A stretch of 64,000 nt of DNA, taken from CBDDEC01 sp965198045. GTDB taxonomy: Bacteria; Chloroflexota; Dehalococcoidia; UBA2979. The notes beneath the pieces were generated by a model, which saw only the letters and a list, made by a program, of their open reading frames with translations, made no database searches and was not told the origin of the DNA. The DNA lies in contig CBDAOL010000010.1 in the NCBI GenBank assembly GCA_965198045.1, forward strand, positions 1 through 64,000, given 5' to 3'. The position numbers and the translations under genes are program-made. Positions 8,341-16,230 of the stretch are shown piece by piece. Numbering within the stretch: the stretch's first letter is position 1; the number at the start of each line of letters is the position of its first letter.

Positions 8341-9239
8341 TCATGCAGCCGCTCCGGTGCTCGGCGAGAGCGCCTGGCGGACGGCGGCCGGGGTGCGGTG
8401 GCCGTGGCGCTCGACCAGCCACTTCTGGTTGTAGCGGTCCTTGAACGCGCGCAGCGCGAGGCGCAGCTGCTGGACCGTCTCGAACGGCTCCACCCAGAGC
8501 AGCTGCTCCTTGAGCGTGCGGATGAAGCGCTCGGCGCAGCCGTTGCCCTCGGGTGCGGCCACGAACGACGGGCTCGAGCGGATGCCGAGGAAGCGCAGCT
8601 CGCCTGGGAGTGGTCGCTGAGGTACTGGCTGCCGTGGTCGTGGCGCAGGCTGAGCCCGGCGGCGACGCCCGGCCCGTAGCCGCCGTGGTGCGCCCGCAGC
8701 CCCTGGCGGAGCGGCTCGAGCGCCTCGAAGCGCGTGCCGGGGCGAGCCGCGTGGATGCCGACGCACTCCTGCGTGCAGTGGTCGACGGCGATGAAGACCG
8801 TGGCGTTGCCCTCGCGAGTGGTGAGGCAGGCGGTGGCGTCGGTTCCCCACAGCTCGTCTGGGCGGTCGGTGGTGATCGTGCCGTCGTGGTTCCGAGGCCC
8901 ACGGCGGCGCCCGACGCGGGTCGGGGCGAGCAGCCCCGCCGCCCGCATCAGCCGTAGCACCCGGCCCTTCGAGGTGCGCACGCCGGCCAGGCGCAGCCGC
9001 TTCCAGGCCTTGCGGTAGCCCTCGCCCATGAACGGCGAGCGGGCGAGCACGGCGCGGATCTGCTCGGTGAGGGCGACGTCCGTCCCTGCGCCTTTCGGAC
9101 CGCGCTTCGCCGCAGGCTGCGCGGGCCGGCTGGCTCGCGCCCGCCGCGCGTAGACCGTCGAACGCGGGACCTCCCAGAGCTGGCAGACGCGGGCCGTGCC
9201 GTAGCGGCGTCCGCTGGAGGGCGAGCTGGCCCGGCTCAT
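8341..9239 (-). pseudogene. IS3-family transposase OrfB, frameshifted
   Basis: OrfB starts at ATG 9239, overlapping the orfA stop by ATGA. The frame contains an HTH/HTH_21-like segment (FMGEGYRKAWKRLRLAGVRT) and the rve core with catalytic aspartates (DELWGTDATACLTTREGNAT; IAVDHCTQECVGIHA). Near 8610 the frame changes, after HDHGSQYLSDH. The last part, with the catalytic Glu region (GNGCAERFIRTLKEQ) and the C-terminal tail, continues in the next frame to 8341. One base change would restore it. It could be an error or a dead transposase. Confidence 0.75.
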
Positions 9240-9589
9240 CGCCTCGACCTCCGAGGCGCCAAAGGGAGTCCTGCCTCCAACTGATGCGCGCGCTCGAGCA
9301 GCAGCTCGTTGTCCATCGTGATCGCGCCGACCTTCGCCTGCAGGCGCCGGATCTCGTCGTCACGGTCATCGGCCGGTCGGCTCTTGAGCGATGCCTGCCC
9401 ACCGGCGAGGAAGCGCTCACGCCACTGCGCCAGCGTCGCCGCGGTCACCCCGAGCTCGCGCGAGCGGGCGTCGAGCTCCTCGCCGTGCAGCAGCCTGAGC
9501 ACCGCTTCGGCCTTGCGTCGCGACGAGAAGCGACCTCGCTCCGGCCGCGGCTCGCTCCGCCCCTTCGTCCCCTGTGTTGAGCCCGTCAT
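9236..9589 (-). CDS. IS3-family transposase OrfA
   Basis: 117 residues starting at ATG 9589, with AGGAGG seven bases upstream. An N-terminal HTH of the Tnp_1 type (FSSRRKAEAVLRLLHGEELD, then SRELGVTAATLAQWRERFL) is followed by a heptad region (DDEIRRLQAKVGAITMDNEL) that mediates oligomerisation. It overlaps orfB by 4 bp, as in IS3 elements where frameshifting makes the fusion transposase. Confidence 0.8.
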   Translation of the reverse strand: MTGSTQGTKGRSEPRPERGRFSSRRKAEAVLRLLHGEELDARSRELGVTAATLAQWRERFLAGGQASLKSRPADDRDDEIRRLQAKVGAITMDNELLLERAHQLEAGLPLAPRRSRR

Positions 9590-9642
9590 GGACACCTCCT
9601 CTGCAGGGGCAGGCTGCCCCAATCAGGTGTCCAAGAAAACCG

Positions 9643-9805
9643 TGGACCGGGAGACCGTGAGCATCGGCGCCTGTCCCTCGCGCGAGCGCCGCACGTCGTT
9701 CACGCGCTCGATGACCTGGAACGGCAGCCGCACACGTTCGACCTCGGTGCGCTTGCCAGGCCAGACGAGCTCGACGCGGTCGTAGTCCTGAGATGGACCG
9801 TTCAT
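9643..9805 (-). pseudogene. N-terminal fragment of a site-specific DNA methyltransferase
   Basis: About 50 residues from ATG 9805 (DYDRVELVWPGKRTEVERVR, then LPFQVIERVNDVRRSREGQ) look like the start of the type III-like DNA methyltransferases found beside UvrD-type helicases. The gene is cut by IS3-D at 9642. The matching C-terminal part of such a protein occurs at 26420-26939 on the other strand. The family call rests on recalled similarity. Confidence 0.5.
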
Positions 9806-9899
9806 CGGCCGTCCGCCTCTCCCTGAGCCGCTCCCGGCTATTGTAGGTGTAGAGGGCGCTTACATCTCGGCGGCCCGCATGCACGAGCAGGAGACCCCA

Positions 9900-10688
9900 A
9901 TGACCATGCGCAGCCACGTGATCGACTACCGGATCCACGGCGACGACCTGCAGTTCGTCGAGGTCGAACTCGACCCAGGCGAGACGGTTATCGGCGAGGC
10001 CGGAGCGATGATGTTCCTCGAATCCGGCATCGGCTTCGAGTCGAAGATGGGGGACGGCGCGGAGCCTGATCAGGGGTTGTGGGGCAGGCTCAAGGACGCC
10101 GGCAAGCGGGCAATGGCGCAGGAGTCGATCTTCCTCACGCACTTCACCAACGAGGGTCGTGCCAAGCAGGTCGTCGCCTTCTCCGCCGAGTTCCCCGGCA
10201 CGATCTTGCCAGTCGATCTGGCTGCTCTCGGCGGGACCATCCTGGCCCAGAAAGATGCATTTCTGTGCGCGGCCCTCGGCACGAAGATCGACATCGCCTT
10301 CCGCCGCAACCTCGGAACCGGACTCTTCGGTGGTGAGGGCTTCATCCTCGAGCGCCTGAGCGGCGACGGCATGGCGTTCCTGTCGATCGGCGGGACGGTG
10401 GTCGAAAAGGAGCTGCGCGGCGACAAGCTGCTGGTCGACACCGGGTGCCTCGTCGCCTTCGAGCCCGGGATCGACTACTCGATCGAGCGTGCAGGGAACC
10501 TCAAGTCGATGATCTTCGGCGGCGAAGGGCTCTTCCTGGCGAGCCTCTCGGGGCACGGTCGGGTGTGGCTGCAGTCGCTGCCGTTCTCGCGGCTGGCGAA
10601 CCGCATCATCCAGAGCGCACCCAGCGCCGGCGGCGAGTCTCGCGGCGAGGGCTCACTTCTTGGTGGGCTCGGTCTTGGTCAACGGTAA
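9900..10688 (+). CDS. AIM24/TIGR00266-family protein
   Basis: 262 residues. Repeated glycine-rich beta segments (VELDPGETVIGEAGAMMFLE, GGTILAQKDAFLCA, and GLFGGEGFILERLSGDGMAF) are diagnostic of the TIGR00266/AIM24 double-psi-like family, a cytosolic protein of unknown role. I chose ATG 9900 because AGGAG (9889-9893) is six bases upstream; an upstream ATG at 9879 lacks a site. The gene looks intact and stands alone between mobile remnants. Confidence 0.85.
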   Translation: MTMRSHVIDYRIHGDDLQFVEVELDPGETVIGEAGAMMFLESGIGFESKMGDGAEPDQGLWGRLKDAGKRAMAQESIFLTHFTNEGRAKQVVAFSAEFPGTILPVDLAALGGTILAQKDAFLCAALGTKIDIAFRRNLGTGLFGGEGFILERLSGDGMAFLSIGGTVVEKELRGDKLLVDTGCLVAFEPGIDYSIERAGNLKSMIFGGEGLFLASLSGHGRVWLQSLPFSRLANRIIQSAPSAGGESRGEGSLLGGLGLGQR

Positions 10689-10709
10689 GCGGGCGGCCGG
10701 TGAGTGATG

Positions 10710-10816
10710 CTAGAGCGCCGCTAGGCCCAGATTCGCAAGGCGGAAGGCCATCGCCGCCTGGCTCACACCGTACTGGCGCGCCAGGCGGACAACGGCGTCA
10801 TCGCTGATGGCTGTGC
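10710..10816 (-). pseudogene. C-terminal fragment, ImmA/IrrE-type metallopeptidase
   Basis: The last ~33 residues (AVVRLARQYGVSQAAMAFRL then ANLGLAAL) match the usual tail of ImmA/IrrE peptidases, which degrade repressors of mobile elements. The peptidase body is missing; the sequence is cut at ~10817 by the end of an IS_B-like transposon fragment. Confidence 0.55.
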
Positions 10817-11044
10817 TACCAGAAAATGTCGTCCGCCCGAATGTCACGCGGCGAGACGCTCGTACTCGTGATGCAGCCCGCCCAGGATCGGCCGACCCAC
10901 GACCTGGCCCTCGCTCCGGGGCGGTGACCGTGGCCGCCGGTCGTCCGGAGCCCACAGTTCGAGCGCCCGGTGCGGTCGCACGTGGTTGTAGTGCGCGACG
11001 TACTCCCGCAGCACCGGTCGCAGGTGACGCTCATTCACGGTGAT
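10817..11044 (-). mobile_element. IS_B-related transposase C-terminal fragment and terminus
   Basis: Encodes MNERHLRPVLREYVAHYNHV then RPHRALEL and ends GRPILGGLHHEYERLAA, the same C-terminal pattern as the IS_B transposase at 37529-38554 but clearly a different family member. The sequence after the stop (GACATTTTCTGG) would be its transposon end. Upstream of codon MNER the transposase is absent, cut by an IS110 tail. Confidence 0.7.
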
Positions 11045-11056
11045 CAGATGGTCGAG

Positions 11057-11117
11057 ACCGATGCATGGTGGCCGATGCTCGCACCTGCGCTACCGAGGCC
11101 GCTTGACACAGAGGCTC
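11057..11117 (+). mobile_element. IS110 right-end fragment
   Basis: 61 bp identical to the last part of the three full IS110 copies: the codons for CMVADARTCATEAA, the TGA stop and the right end AGAGGCTC. It is followed by CG then CCCCACGGG, the expected right target half. The body of the element is missing. Confidence 0.8.
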
Positions 11118-11126
11118 CGCCCCACG

Positions 11127-11242
11127 GGTCGGCATGTCCATGATCGCTCCAGCGGGCGACCCAGTTCTCATCGGCGGCCCGTTCGAGTGTGCGCTGGGGA
11201 GCGAGCACCTGGCGGTAGTACTCGCCGATGCCCTCGTTCAGG
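11127..11242. repeat. Inverted long repeat, arm 1 (partner 15649-15765)
   Basis: About 116 bp are nearly identical, with one mismatch seen, to 15649-15765 in inverted orientation. Both arms encode the same terminase-like peptide. The repeat frames a 4.4-kb block holding the HAD gene, second D12 methylase, KAP fragment, hicAB and HsdR piece. It could support inversion of that block. Confidence 0.8.
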
Positions 11243-11397
11243 CGCCCGCCTAGTTGCCGCGCATCGCGTGGGAGCGGTGCGTGGCCGTCGCGGAAGCGCT
11301 GCACGGTCTCGTCGAGCACGTATGTGCGGTCGGCGTGCAGGGCCAGGCGCGGTGCCGTCTGCTCGATGTCAATCGTGCCGTCATGGCGAGTGTAGTA
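11127..11397 (-). pseudogene. Phage terminase-like C-terminal fragment
   Basis: The frame reads YYTRHDGTIDIEQTAPRLAL, then ADRTYVLDETVQRFRDGHAP, then GIGEYYRQVLAPQRTLERAA. This looks like the C-terminal part of a phage large-terminase-type protein, but the call is by general resemblance. It ends at the IS110 tail. Positions 11127-11242 recur inverted at 15649-15765, where the protein continues further (DHFAHAK). Confidence 0.4.
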
Positions 11398-11484
11398 AGC
11401 CCGCCCCGTGGCCCTCGCGCATCGTGAACTCGCGGACAGCGACGCCGTGCCCAGCCCAGAGGTTGAGGTCCTTGCGGCTACCAT
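11398..11484 (-). pseudogene. Possible HsdR N-terminal fragment
   Basis: About 25 residues (KDLNLWAGHGVAVREFTMRE then GHG) match the start of the type I restriction endonuclease domain, where GVAVREF and a GHG motif precede the nuclease Asp. It is cut right after GHG by the terminase-like fragment. An HsdR helicase fragment at 14950-15595 could derive from the same gene. Confidence 0.45.
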
Positions 11485-11533
11485 CGCATGCGCCGGGGCG
11501 CCGGGGCGCCGGCAGCTGCGGGAGGGGTGTGCG

Positions 11534-12252
11534 ATGGGCCTTGAGGACGTGCGGGCACTGACGTTCGATGTCTTCGGCACCGTGACCGACTGGCGTGCAT
11601 CCGTGATCCGCGAGGGTAAGGAGCTGGCGGCGCGGAAGGGCTTCGAGACCGACTGGCCGTCGTTCGCCGACGAGTGGCGCTTCGACGGTTACATCGCCGG
11701 CATGCTCCGCGTGCGAGATGGCGAGCTGCCATGGATGCCGGTCGACCAGTTGCATCGCATCAAGCTCGACAAACTGCTTGCAGAGCGCGGGATCGACGGT
11801 CTGACCGAGGAGGAGGTCACTGACTTCAACCGCGTCTGGCACCGGCTCCAGCCATGGCCGGACGTGCCAGGGGGCCTCGATCGGCTGCGTACCAAGTACA
11901 TTGTCTCGACGCTGTCTAACGGCAACGTCGCGCTGCTGACGAACATGGCCAAGCACGGTGGCTTCGCGTGGGATTGCATCCTCTCGGCGGAGCTTTCAAG
12001 CCAGATCCGCAGTGCTATCAGCGCGCGGCGGAGCTGCTGGGTCTCGAACCGCACGAGGTGATGATGACGGCCGCCCACCAGGGCGACCTGCGTGCCGCGG
12101 CGAAGGTGGGCTTCCACACCGCGTTCATCCCGCGCCCCGACGAGTACGGTCCGGACCGGGAGCCCGACCTGACGCCGGATCCGGAGTTTGACCTCGTGGC
12201 GAACGGCTTCGTGGATCTCGCCGAACAGCTCGGCTGCGCCGCGCCGGCCTAG
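11534..12252 (+). pseudogene. HAD-superfamily haloacid dehalogenase type II, frameshifted
   Basis: The frame starts at ATG 11534 behind GGGAGGGG. It carries HAD motif I (ALTFDVFGTVTDWRAS, nucleophile Asp), motif II (YIVSTLSNGN) and helical cap sequence. Near 11998 the frame breaks (after ILSAEL) and resumes as FKPDPQCYQRAAELLG with motif III Lys, then the motif IV region VMMTAAHQGDLRAA to TAG 12252. A few bases appear missing at the junction. Type II members cleave haloacids or act as phosphatases. Apart from the break the gene looks complete, so a real mutation and an assembly error are both possible. Confidence 0.75.
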
Positions 12253-12320
12253 AGCGGTAACGCCGCGGCTCGCGCCGCGCACGGTGCTGGCACGATTTCG
12301 GGCCCTTCACATGAGGCCCT

Positions 12321-12505
12321 TCAGGAAGTAGGCGTGCGCGTTAGTTCCGCCGCCTCCTGCTCCACCGCTTCCCGAGGCGTGGTTGCAGTGACGCTGAAGC
12401 GTCCGCCGACCTGCCTGTCCTCGTTCACGAACTCGTCCTCGACGTAGCGTTCGAGGCTGGATCGAAGCGTGTGGGGCACGAAAATCTGATCCGGCCCGCA
12501 GCTTG
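12321..12505 (-). pseudogene. C-terminal fragment of an unknown protein
   Basis: About 60 residues (CGPDQIFVPHTLRSSLERYV, then EDEFVNEDRQVGGRFSVTAT) have natural protein composition and end at 12321. The upstream part is replaced by the D12 methylase fragment near 12505. Family not recognised. Confidence 0.35.
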
Positions 12506-12519
12506 CACCTGAACGAGCT

Positions 12520-13155
12520 TCGTTCACCCTCCGTCGGTGCGAACGGCTTCCACGTGATCGCCGCCGACCTCGCCGCGCGGAGCGTGGTGGTCGCCCGCGC
12601 GCTGATCGCAAATTCCAGCCGCCGGCTCAGGCAGGACGAGCTGCTGCGGGCGTGGGCGAACACACCGGCTGCGGAAGGCGCGCTCCAAAGGCCAATGCGA
12701 TCCCTGCCTGAACGACTGCTCGGATGGGCCGCCTCCCGCGAAGAACCAGTGCGCAGTCTCGTCCAGCTTGTTGCGATCAAGCTCGTGCTCGGGAGCTTTC
12801 CGCTGTCGATACCGGATGCCACGGACGCGGGCGCCGTAGCGCAGGGCGACTTCGACCGCGTCAGCCCGCGTCGGCTGGGGCACTACCTCCGTGCCCGCGA
12901 GCGGCTGACGCCCGCCGGCGTGTGGGCAACGGCCCGGGCTGTCAATGCGGGCGTCTTCGTGGGCCACGGAACAGCGCTGCAGGGCGATGCGCGCGAGCTG
13001 CTCGCGAACACGCCGGCCGACATCGTCTATCTCGACCCGCCGTACGCGGGAACCACCGGCTACGAGCGGTCCTATCGAAGGCTCGATGCGCTGCTCGGTG
13101 ATGACTCACCCGGCGGCGCCGCTCTCTCACTCCCCGAGCTGCTGGAGGCCTTCTT
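12520..13155 (+). pseudogene. Second D12 adenine methyltransferase, truncated at both ends
   Basis: Around 210 residues align with the methylase at 554-1555: VIAADLAARSVVVARALIAN against VIASDIAARGGVVARALIAN, and DIVYLDPPYAGTTGYE with the DPPY motif. The N-terminal loop and SAM motif are missing, and the end is cut at ~13155 by a KAP NTPase gene running the other way. The two copies are diverged paralogues, so they probably came from separate phage or restriction cassettes. Confidence 0.8.
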
Positions 13156-13488
13156 GAGGTGCTCCGAGAGCTGCCCAGTGACCGAGATCAGCGGGTCGCC
13201 TGCGAAGTCGTCCTCCCAGGCGTTGTAGTAGATCGCCTGCCAGTCCTGGTTCTCCAGATCCTGCTGCCAATGCTTGAGCAGGAACGTCTTTCCAGTACCC
13301 CAGCGCCCGTCGACGCTGATGACGAACGGTGCCTCCTGCCCTCGAACGATGCTCGTCAGGCGCTCCGCGATGTCCTTGCGGTCGAGCACGTCGTCGACCC
13401 ACGGGTTCTCGGCGTCGACCTCGGGCTCGACGACCTTGAGGGCCGGTAGGGCAGGCGAGGCGTCTGCGGGGTCAGGCTGCTGGGTCAT
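13156..13488 (-). pseudogene. KAP-family P-loop NTPase, N-terminal fragment
   Basis: From ATG 13488 the frame gives NPWVDDVLDRKDIAERLTSI, then a Walker A motif (VDGRWGTGKTFLLKHW), then AIYYNAWEDDFAGDPLI, the standard start of KAP NTPases. These are membrane-associated ATPases often found in defence or plasmid-exclusion loci. Only ~110 residues remain before the frame enters the D12 fragment. It lies 23 bp downstream of hicB on the same strand, so it may have been co-transcribed with hicAB. Confidence 0.75.
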
Positions 13489-13511
13489 GCGGTCGGCGAA
13501 GCGGGCAAGGC

Positions 13512-13853
13512 CTAGACGGTCTCGGGTTGCAGCGCGGGAACCTCGATCTCGACGAGCTCGAACCGGGTCGAGAGGGACGGAGGGGCGTCACCGTACCCGG
13601 CCAGCAGCTCCTCTTCGGCCTCGGAGAGCGCCTGGCTGTGGTAGGCGATGGCGTCGTCGATGGACATCGTGGGCTCCGGTACAGGATCGCCGTCCTCGAT
13701 CAACGCCTCGATGTGGAAGGTGAGCGCCTCGCGGATCATCGCAAGCATCTCATCGGGGGTGTCGGCGGTGCTGATGCAGCCCGGCACGTCCGGCGCGTAG
13801 GCGCCGTAGTTGTTCGGGGTCTGCTCAATGACGACTGCATAGGTCAGCTTCAT
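13512..13853 (-). CDS. hicB: HicB-family antitoxin
   Basis: 113 residues. The N-terminal partial RNase H-like fold (LTYAVVIEQTPNNYGAYAPD, then VPGCISTADTPDEML) is typical of HicB. The C-terminal part is a longer tail without a clear HTH. It should neutralise HicA by binding it. The start ATG (13853) overlaps the hicA stop as ATGA, giving tight coupling with the toxin first, the usual hicAB order. Confidence 0.85.
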   Translation of the reverse strand: MKLTYAVVIEQTPNNYGAYAPDVPGCISTADTPDEMLAMIREALTFHIEALIEDGDPVPEPTMSIDDAIAYHSQALSEAEEELLAGYGDAPPSLSTRFELVEIEVPALQPETV

Positions 13854-14050
13854 CGTGCGCTCCCGCGGAGGTCTGCCTGTCTCTGGATGTTGAGCCACGT
13901 ACCCCTCGGCACCTCGTCCCCCAGGTTGCCCGGAATCGTGACCTTGCCCGGCTTCTCGGGGTGGCGAAAGTGGCGGTGGCTGCCACGCGTCCTCACATGG
14001 TACCAGCCGTCGCGCTCCACTATCCGGATCGCTTCCCGCACCTTCGGCAT
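13850..14050 (-). CDS. hicA: HicA-family mRNA interferase toxin
   Basis: 66 residues, normal length for HicA. The double-stranded RNA-binding fold has the motif GSHRHFRHPEKPGKVTIPG, where the His after GSH is the expected catalytic residue. It cleaves mRNA when free of HicB. The pair is intact despite the decayed surroundings, consistent with selection for keeping the antitoxin. Confidence 0.88.
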   Translation of the reverse strand: MPKVREAIRIVERDGWYHVRTRGSHRHFRHPEKPGKVTIPGNLGDEVPRGTWLNIQRQADLRGSAR

Positions 14051-14099
14051 GGCTCACGCAGCTCGATTCATCCCGACTCGATGCTTACCAGTCACGTCG

Positions 14100-14331
14100 T
14101 CAGCTTCGCACGACGTCCGAGAGCAGGCCCGCGATCTCCTGCTCCAGCGCCTGCAGGTCCGACTCGATCTCCTCGAACCACCTCGGCGACCTCCACGATC
14201 AGCGCAACCGTATCGGCATCCCACACCTCTTCCTCGGCCGACGAGCACACGAGGGCGCCCACGACGCGTTCGGCGTCGCTGTGGTTCGCCCCGTCTGGGT
14301 CCGCCGGCGGATCGCCGAACGGAATCACGCC
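14100..14331 (-). pseudogene. Fragment of an unknown protein with a coiled-coil tail
   Basis: Two frames seem to form one tail: VIPFGDPPADPDGANHSDAE and VWDADTVALIVEVA, then after a shift near 14180 FEEIESDLQALEQEIAGLLS and TGA 14100-14102. The end is a likely amphipathic helix. The 5' part is cut by IS3 sequence at ~14331. Family not recognised. Confidence 0.3.
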
Positions 14332-14842
14332 GCAGCACCGCTCCACGCAGCGCCGCTTGCCGGCGCGCGGCCGCGGCGACGACGCGCTCAGGACGGAGTT
14401 GCACGCCTTCTCGCGTGGCCACCCCCGCTGGGGATACCGCCGCGCATGGGCGACCTTGCGCGAGGAGGGATGGACCGTGAACCGCAAGCGGGTGCAACGG
14501 CTCTGGCGTGAGGAGGGGCTGCGCGTCCCGCTGACACGACGCAAGCGTCAGCGTCTGGGGGACTCGGCTCAGCCCGCCAGGCGGCTGAGTGCTGAGCGGC
14601 CGAACCACGTCTGGGCGCTGGACTTCCAGTTCGACCAGACCGTGGACGGGCGGGTCCTGAAGCTGCTCAACATCGTCGACGAGCACACGCGGGAGGCGCT
14701 GGCGGTGGTGGCCGCCAGGCGCATCAACGCCGACGCCACGGCCGCCACGCTCGACCGGATCGTCGCCGGGCGCGGGACGGCGCCGGGGTACATCCGTTGC
14801 GACAACGGGCCCGAGCTCACGGCCAACGCGCTGCGCGACTGA
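14326..14842 (+). mobile_element. IS3-family orfB fragment
   Basis: Encodes the OrfB part from the N-terminal HTH_21 (GHPRWGYRRAWATLREEGWT) to the rve core: VWALDFQFDQTVDGRVLKLL (catalytic Asp) and a second Asp in RCDNGPELTANALRD, then a stop at 14842. The third catalytic residue (Glu) and C-terminus are missing. The first part repeats the sequence at 35978-36160 (minus). Confidence 0.75.
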
Positions 14843-14949
14843 ATGAGATACCGGCTGGTCCGTGAGCTTGCCGCCGACGGGGTCGTCGTGGCGGTGGCCT
14901 GCCGGGTACTCGCGGTCTCGACAGCGGGCTACTACGAGTGGCGAGATCG
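14843..14949 (+). mobile_element. Start of another IS3-family orfB
   Basis: The 36 codons from ATG 14843 (YRLVRELAADGVVVAVACRV, then LAVSTAGYYEWRDR) are the N-terminus of a different IS3 OrfB. The sequence passes directly into the HsdR fragment, so the remainder is lost. Confidence 0.6.
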
Positions 14950-15595
14950 ACGAGGACTCACAGCAGCTCGCTCGGGCCCTCGTCGACGGCACGAAGATCG
15001 TCATCACGACGCTCCAGAAGTTCCCGTTCGTCATGAGCGGTCTGCTGCGCGTCGCTGGCGCCGACTCGCCCGACGCGCCCTCGGAGGCCGAGCAGGAGCA
15101 GGCCGCCGAGCGGCACAAGGCCATCGCCGGTCGTCGCTACGCGGTCATCGTCGACGAGGCGCACTCGAGCCAGACCGGCGACAGCGCGGGTGAGATGAAG
15201 CAGGTCCTCGGCACGCGCGCGCACGCGGCCCTCGAGGCCGCCGAAGACGGGGAAGACCTCGTCAACGCAGCGGCAGAAGCACGCGGCCGGCAGCCCAACC
15301 TCTCGTTCTTCGCGTTCACGGCGACCCCGAAGGGCAAGACGGTGGAGCTGTTCGGCCGGCCCGGGCCTGGCGGCAAGCCGGAGCCCCTCCACGTCTACAG
15401 CATGCGGCAGGCGATCGAGGAGGGCTTCATCCTCGATGTGCTCCAGCACTACACCGACTACGACGCCTACTGCCGGCTCGTGAAGGAGGCCGAGGACGAC
15501 CCGGAGTTCCCGAAGCGTCGCACCGCCATCGCGCTCGCGAAGTTTCATGACGCTCCACCCGCACAACATCGCGCGCAGCCGCTCGACCTCGGCGC
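14950..15595 (+). pseudogene. hsdR: HsdR (type I restriction) helicase-domain fragment
   Basis: About 200 residues from the superfamily-2 helicase part of HsdR: TKIVITTLQKFPFVMSG, Walker B/DEAH (YAVIVDEAHSSQTGDSAG), LSFFAFTATPKGKTVELFG (motif III), and YSMRQAIEEGFILDVLQHYT. The nuclease domain and C-terminus are missing. Near 15545 a one-base shift changes frame where LHPHNIA would be expected. HsdR translocates DNA using ATP in restriction complexes; no hsdM or hsdS was found, so no working system is left here. Confidence 0.8.
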
Positions 15596-15648
15596 CAGCG
15601 ATGAGCGGGTGGACGCGTAAACAACGGTCTGTGTATTAGACCCCATAG

Positions 15649-15785
15649 GCCTGAACGAGGGCATCGGCGAGTACTACCGCCAGGTGCTCGCTCCCCAGCG
15701 CACACTCGAACGGGCCGCCGATGAGAACTGGGTCGCCCGCTGGAGCCATCATGGACATGCCGACCACTTCGCCCACGCTAAGGGG
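15649..15785 (+). pseudogene. Second terminase-like fragment (repeat arm 2)
   Basis: Positions 15649-15765 are the inverted repeat of 11127-11242. The frame (GIGEYYRQVLAPQRTLERAA) continues here past the shared part as DHFAHAK, then breaks in a run of nine G at ~15782. It looks like a C-terminal piece of the same phage protein. Confidence 0.4.
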
Positions 15786-16215
15786 GGGGGCGCGTCCGCT
15801 GCCGCCGATGCCGCTCGGCTCGACGAGGTATTTGGCGGGCGGCGCTGGACCCAAGCCGTCGAGGACGCTTCGGCACCCGACACCCTCCATCAGCGCTTGG
15901 CCGAAACCTACGCGATGCTGCTCCGAGATGAAGCGCAGTACACACTGATCGCGCACGCCAGTTGCCCACTCGAGCTTCATCGGTCGCGCGCGATGACCTG
16001 ACTCACCGCCGACGATCACCCACGACACGCGGTCGAGATTAAGGTCGAGAGGGCCCAGGAGCGGCTCGCAGGATAGGAATCTGACGGCCGTCGGGATGTC
16101 GCGAAGCGTATCAATCCGCGAGGTCCATCGCTGGTTTTCGACGGAGACGCCCATCCAAACGTTTGCTGGCCAGCGCAGGTTTCGCGACAGCTCGGCCGCG
16201 CGCTCGGGCCCGTGG
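15786..16215 (-). pseudogene. Phage Gp37/Gp68 (DUF5131) protein, truncated
   Basis: The minus strand encodes WPANVWMGVSVENQRWTSRI, then AVRFLSCEPLLGPLDL and WVIVGGESGHRARPM, the hallmark of DUF5131 (phage Gp37/Gp68), a radical-SAM-like phage family of unknown role. The N-terminal iron-sulphur region is missing, cut near 16215 by IS110 copy 1. After DQC the frame is disturbed and the normal FFKQWGG motif is not visible. Confidence 0.65.
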
Positions 16216-16230
16216 GGAGGAGCCTCTGTG

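Larger units (their letters stand above)
8314..9642 (-). mobile_element. IS3-family element (IS3-D), orfB frameshifted
   Basis: The element is bounded by imperfect inverted ends carrying TTTCTTGGACAC (8315-8326, and the complement at 9628-9640). It contains orfA and orfB in the usual overlapping arrangement on the minus strand. It is inserted in a type III-like methyltransferase gene, whose N-terminus lies at 9643-9805. I could not identify a target duplication. Confidence 0.8.

Noticed and set aside
12255..12300. GC-rich imperfect hairpin after the HAD gene as a terminator
   Set aside because: Stem is weak and interrupted, with no U-tract.
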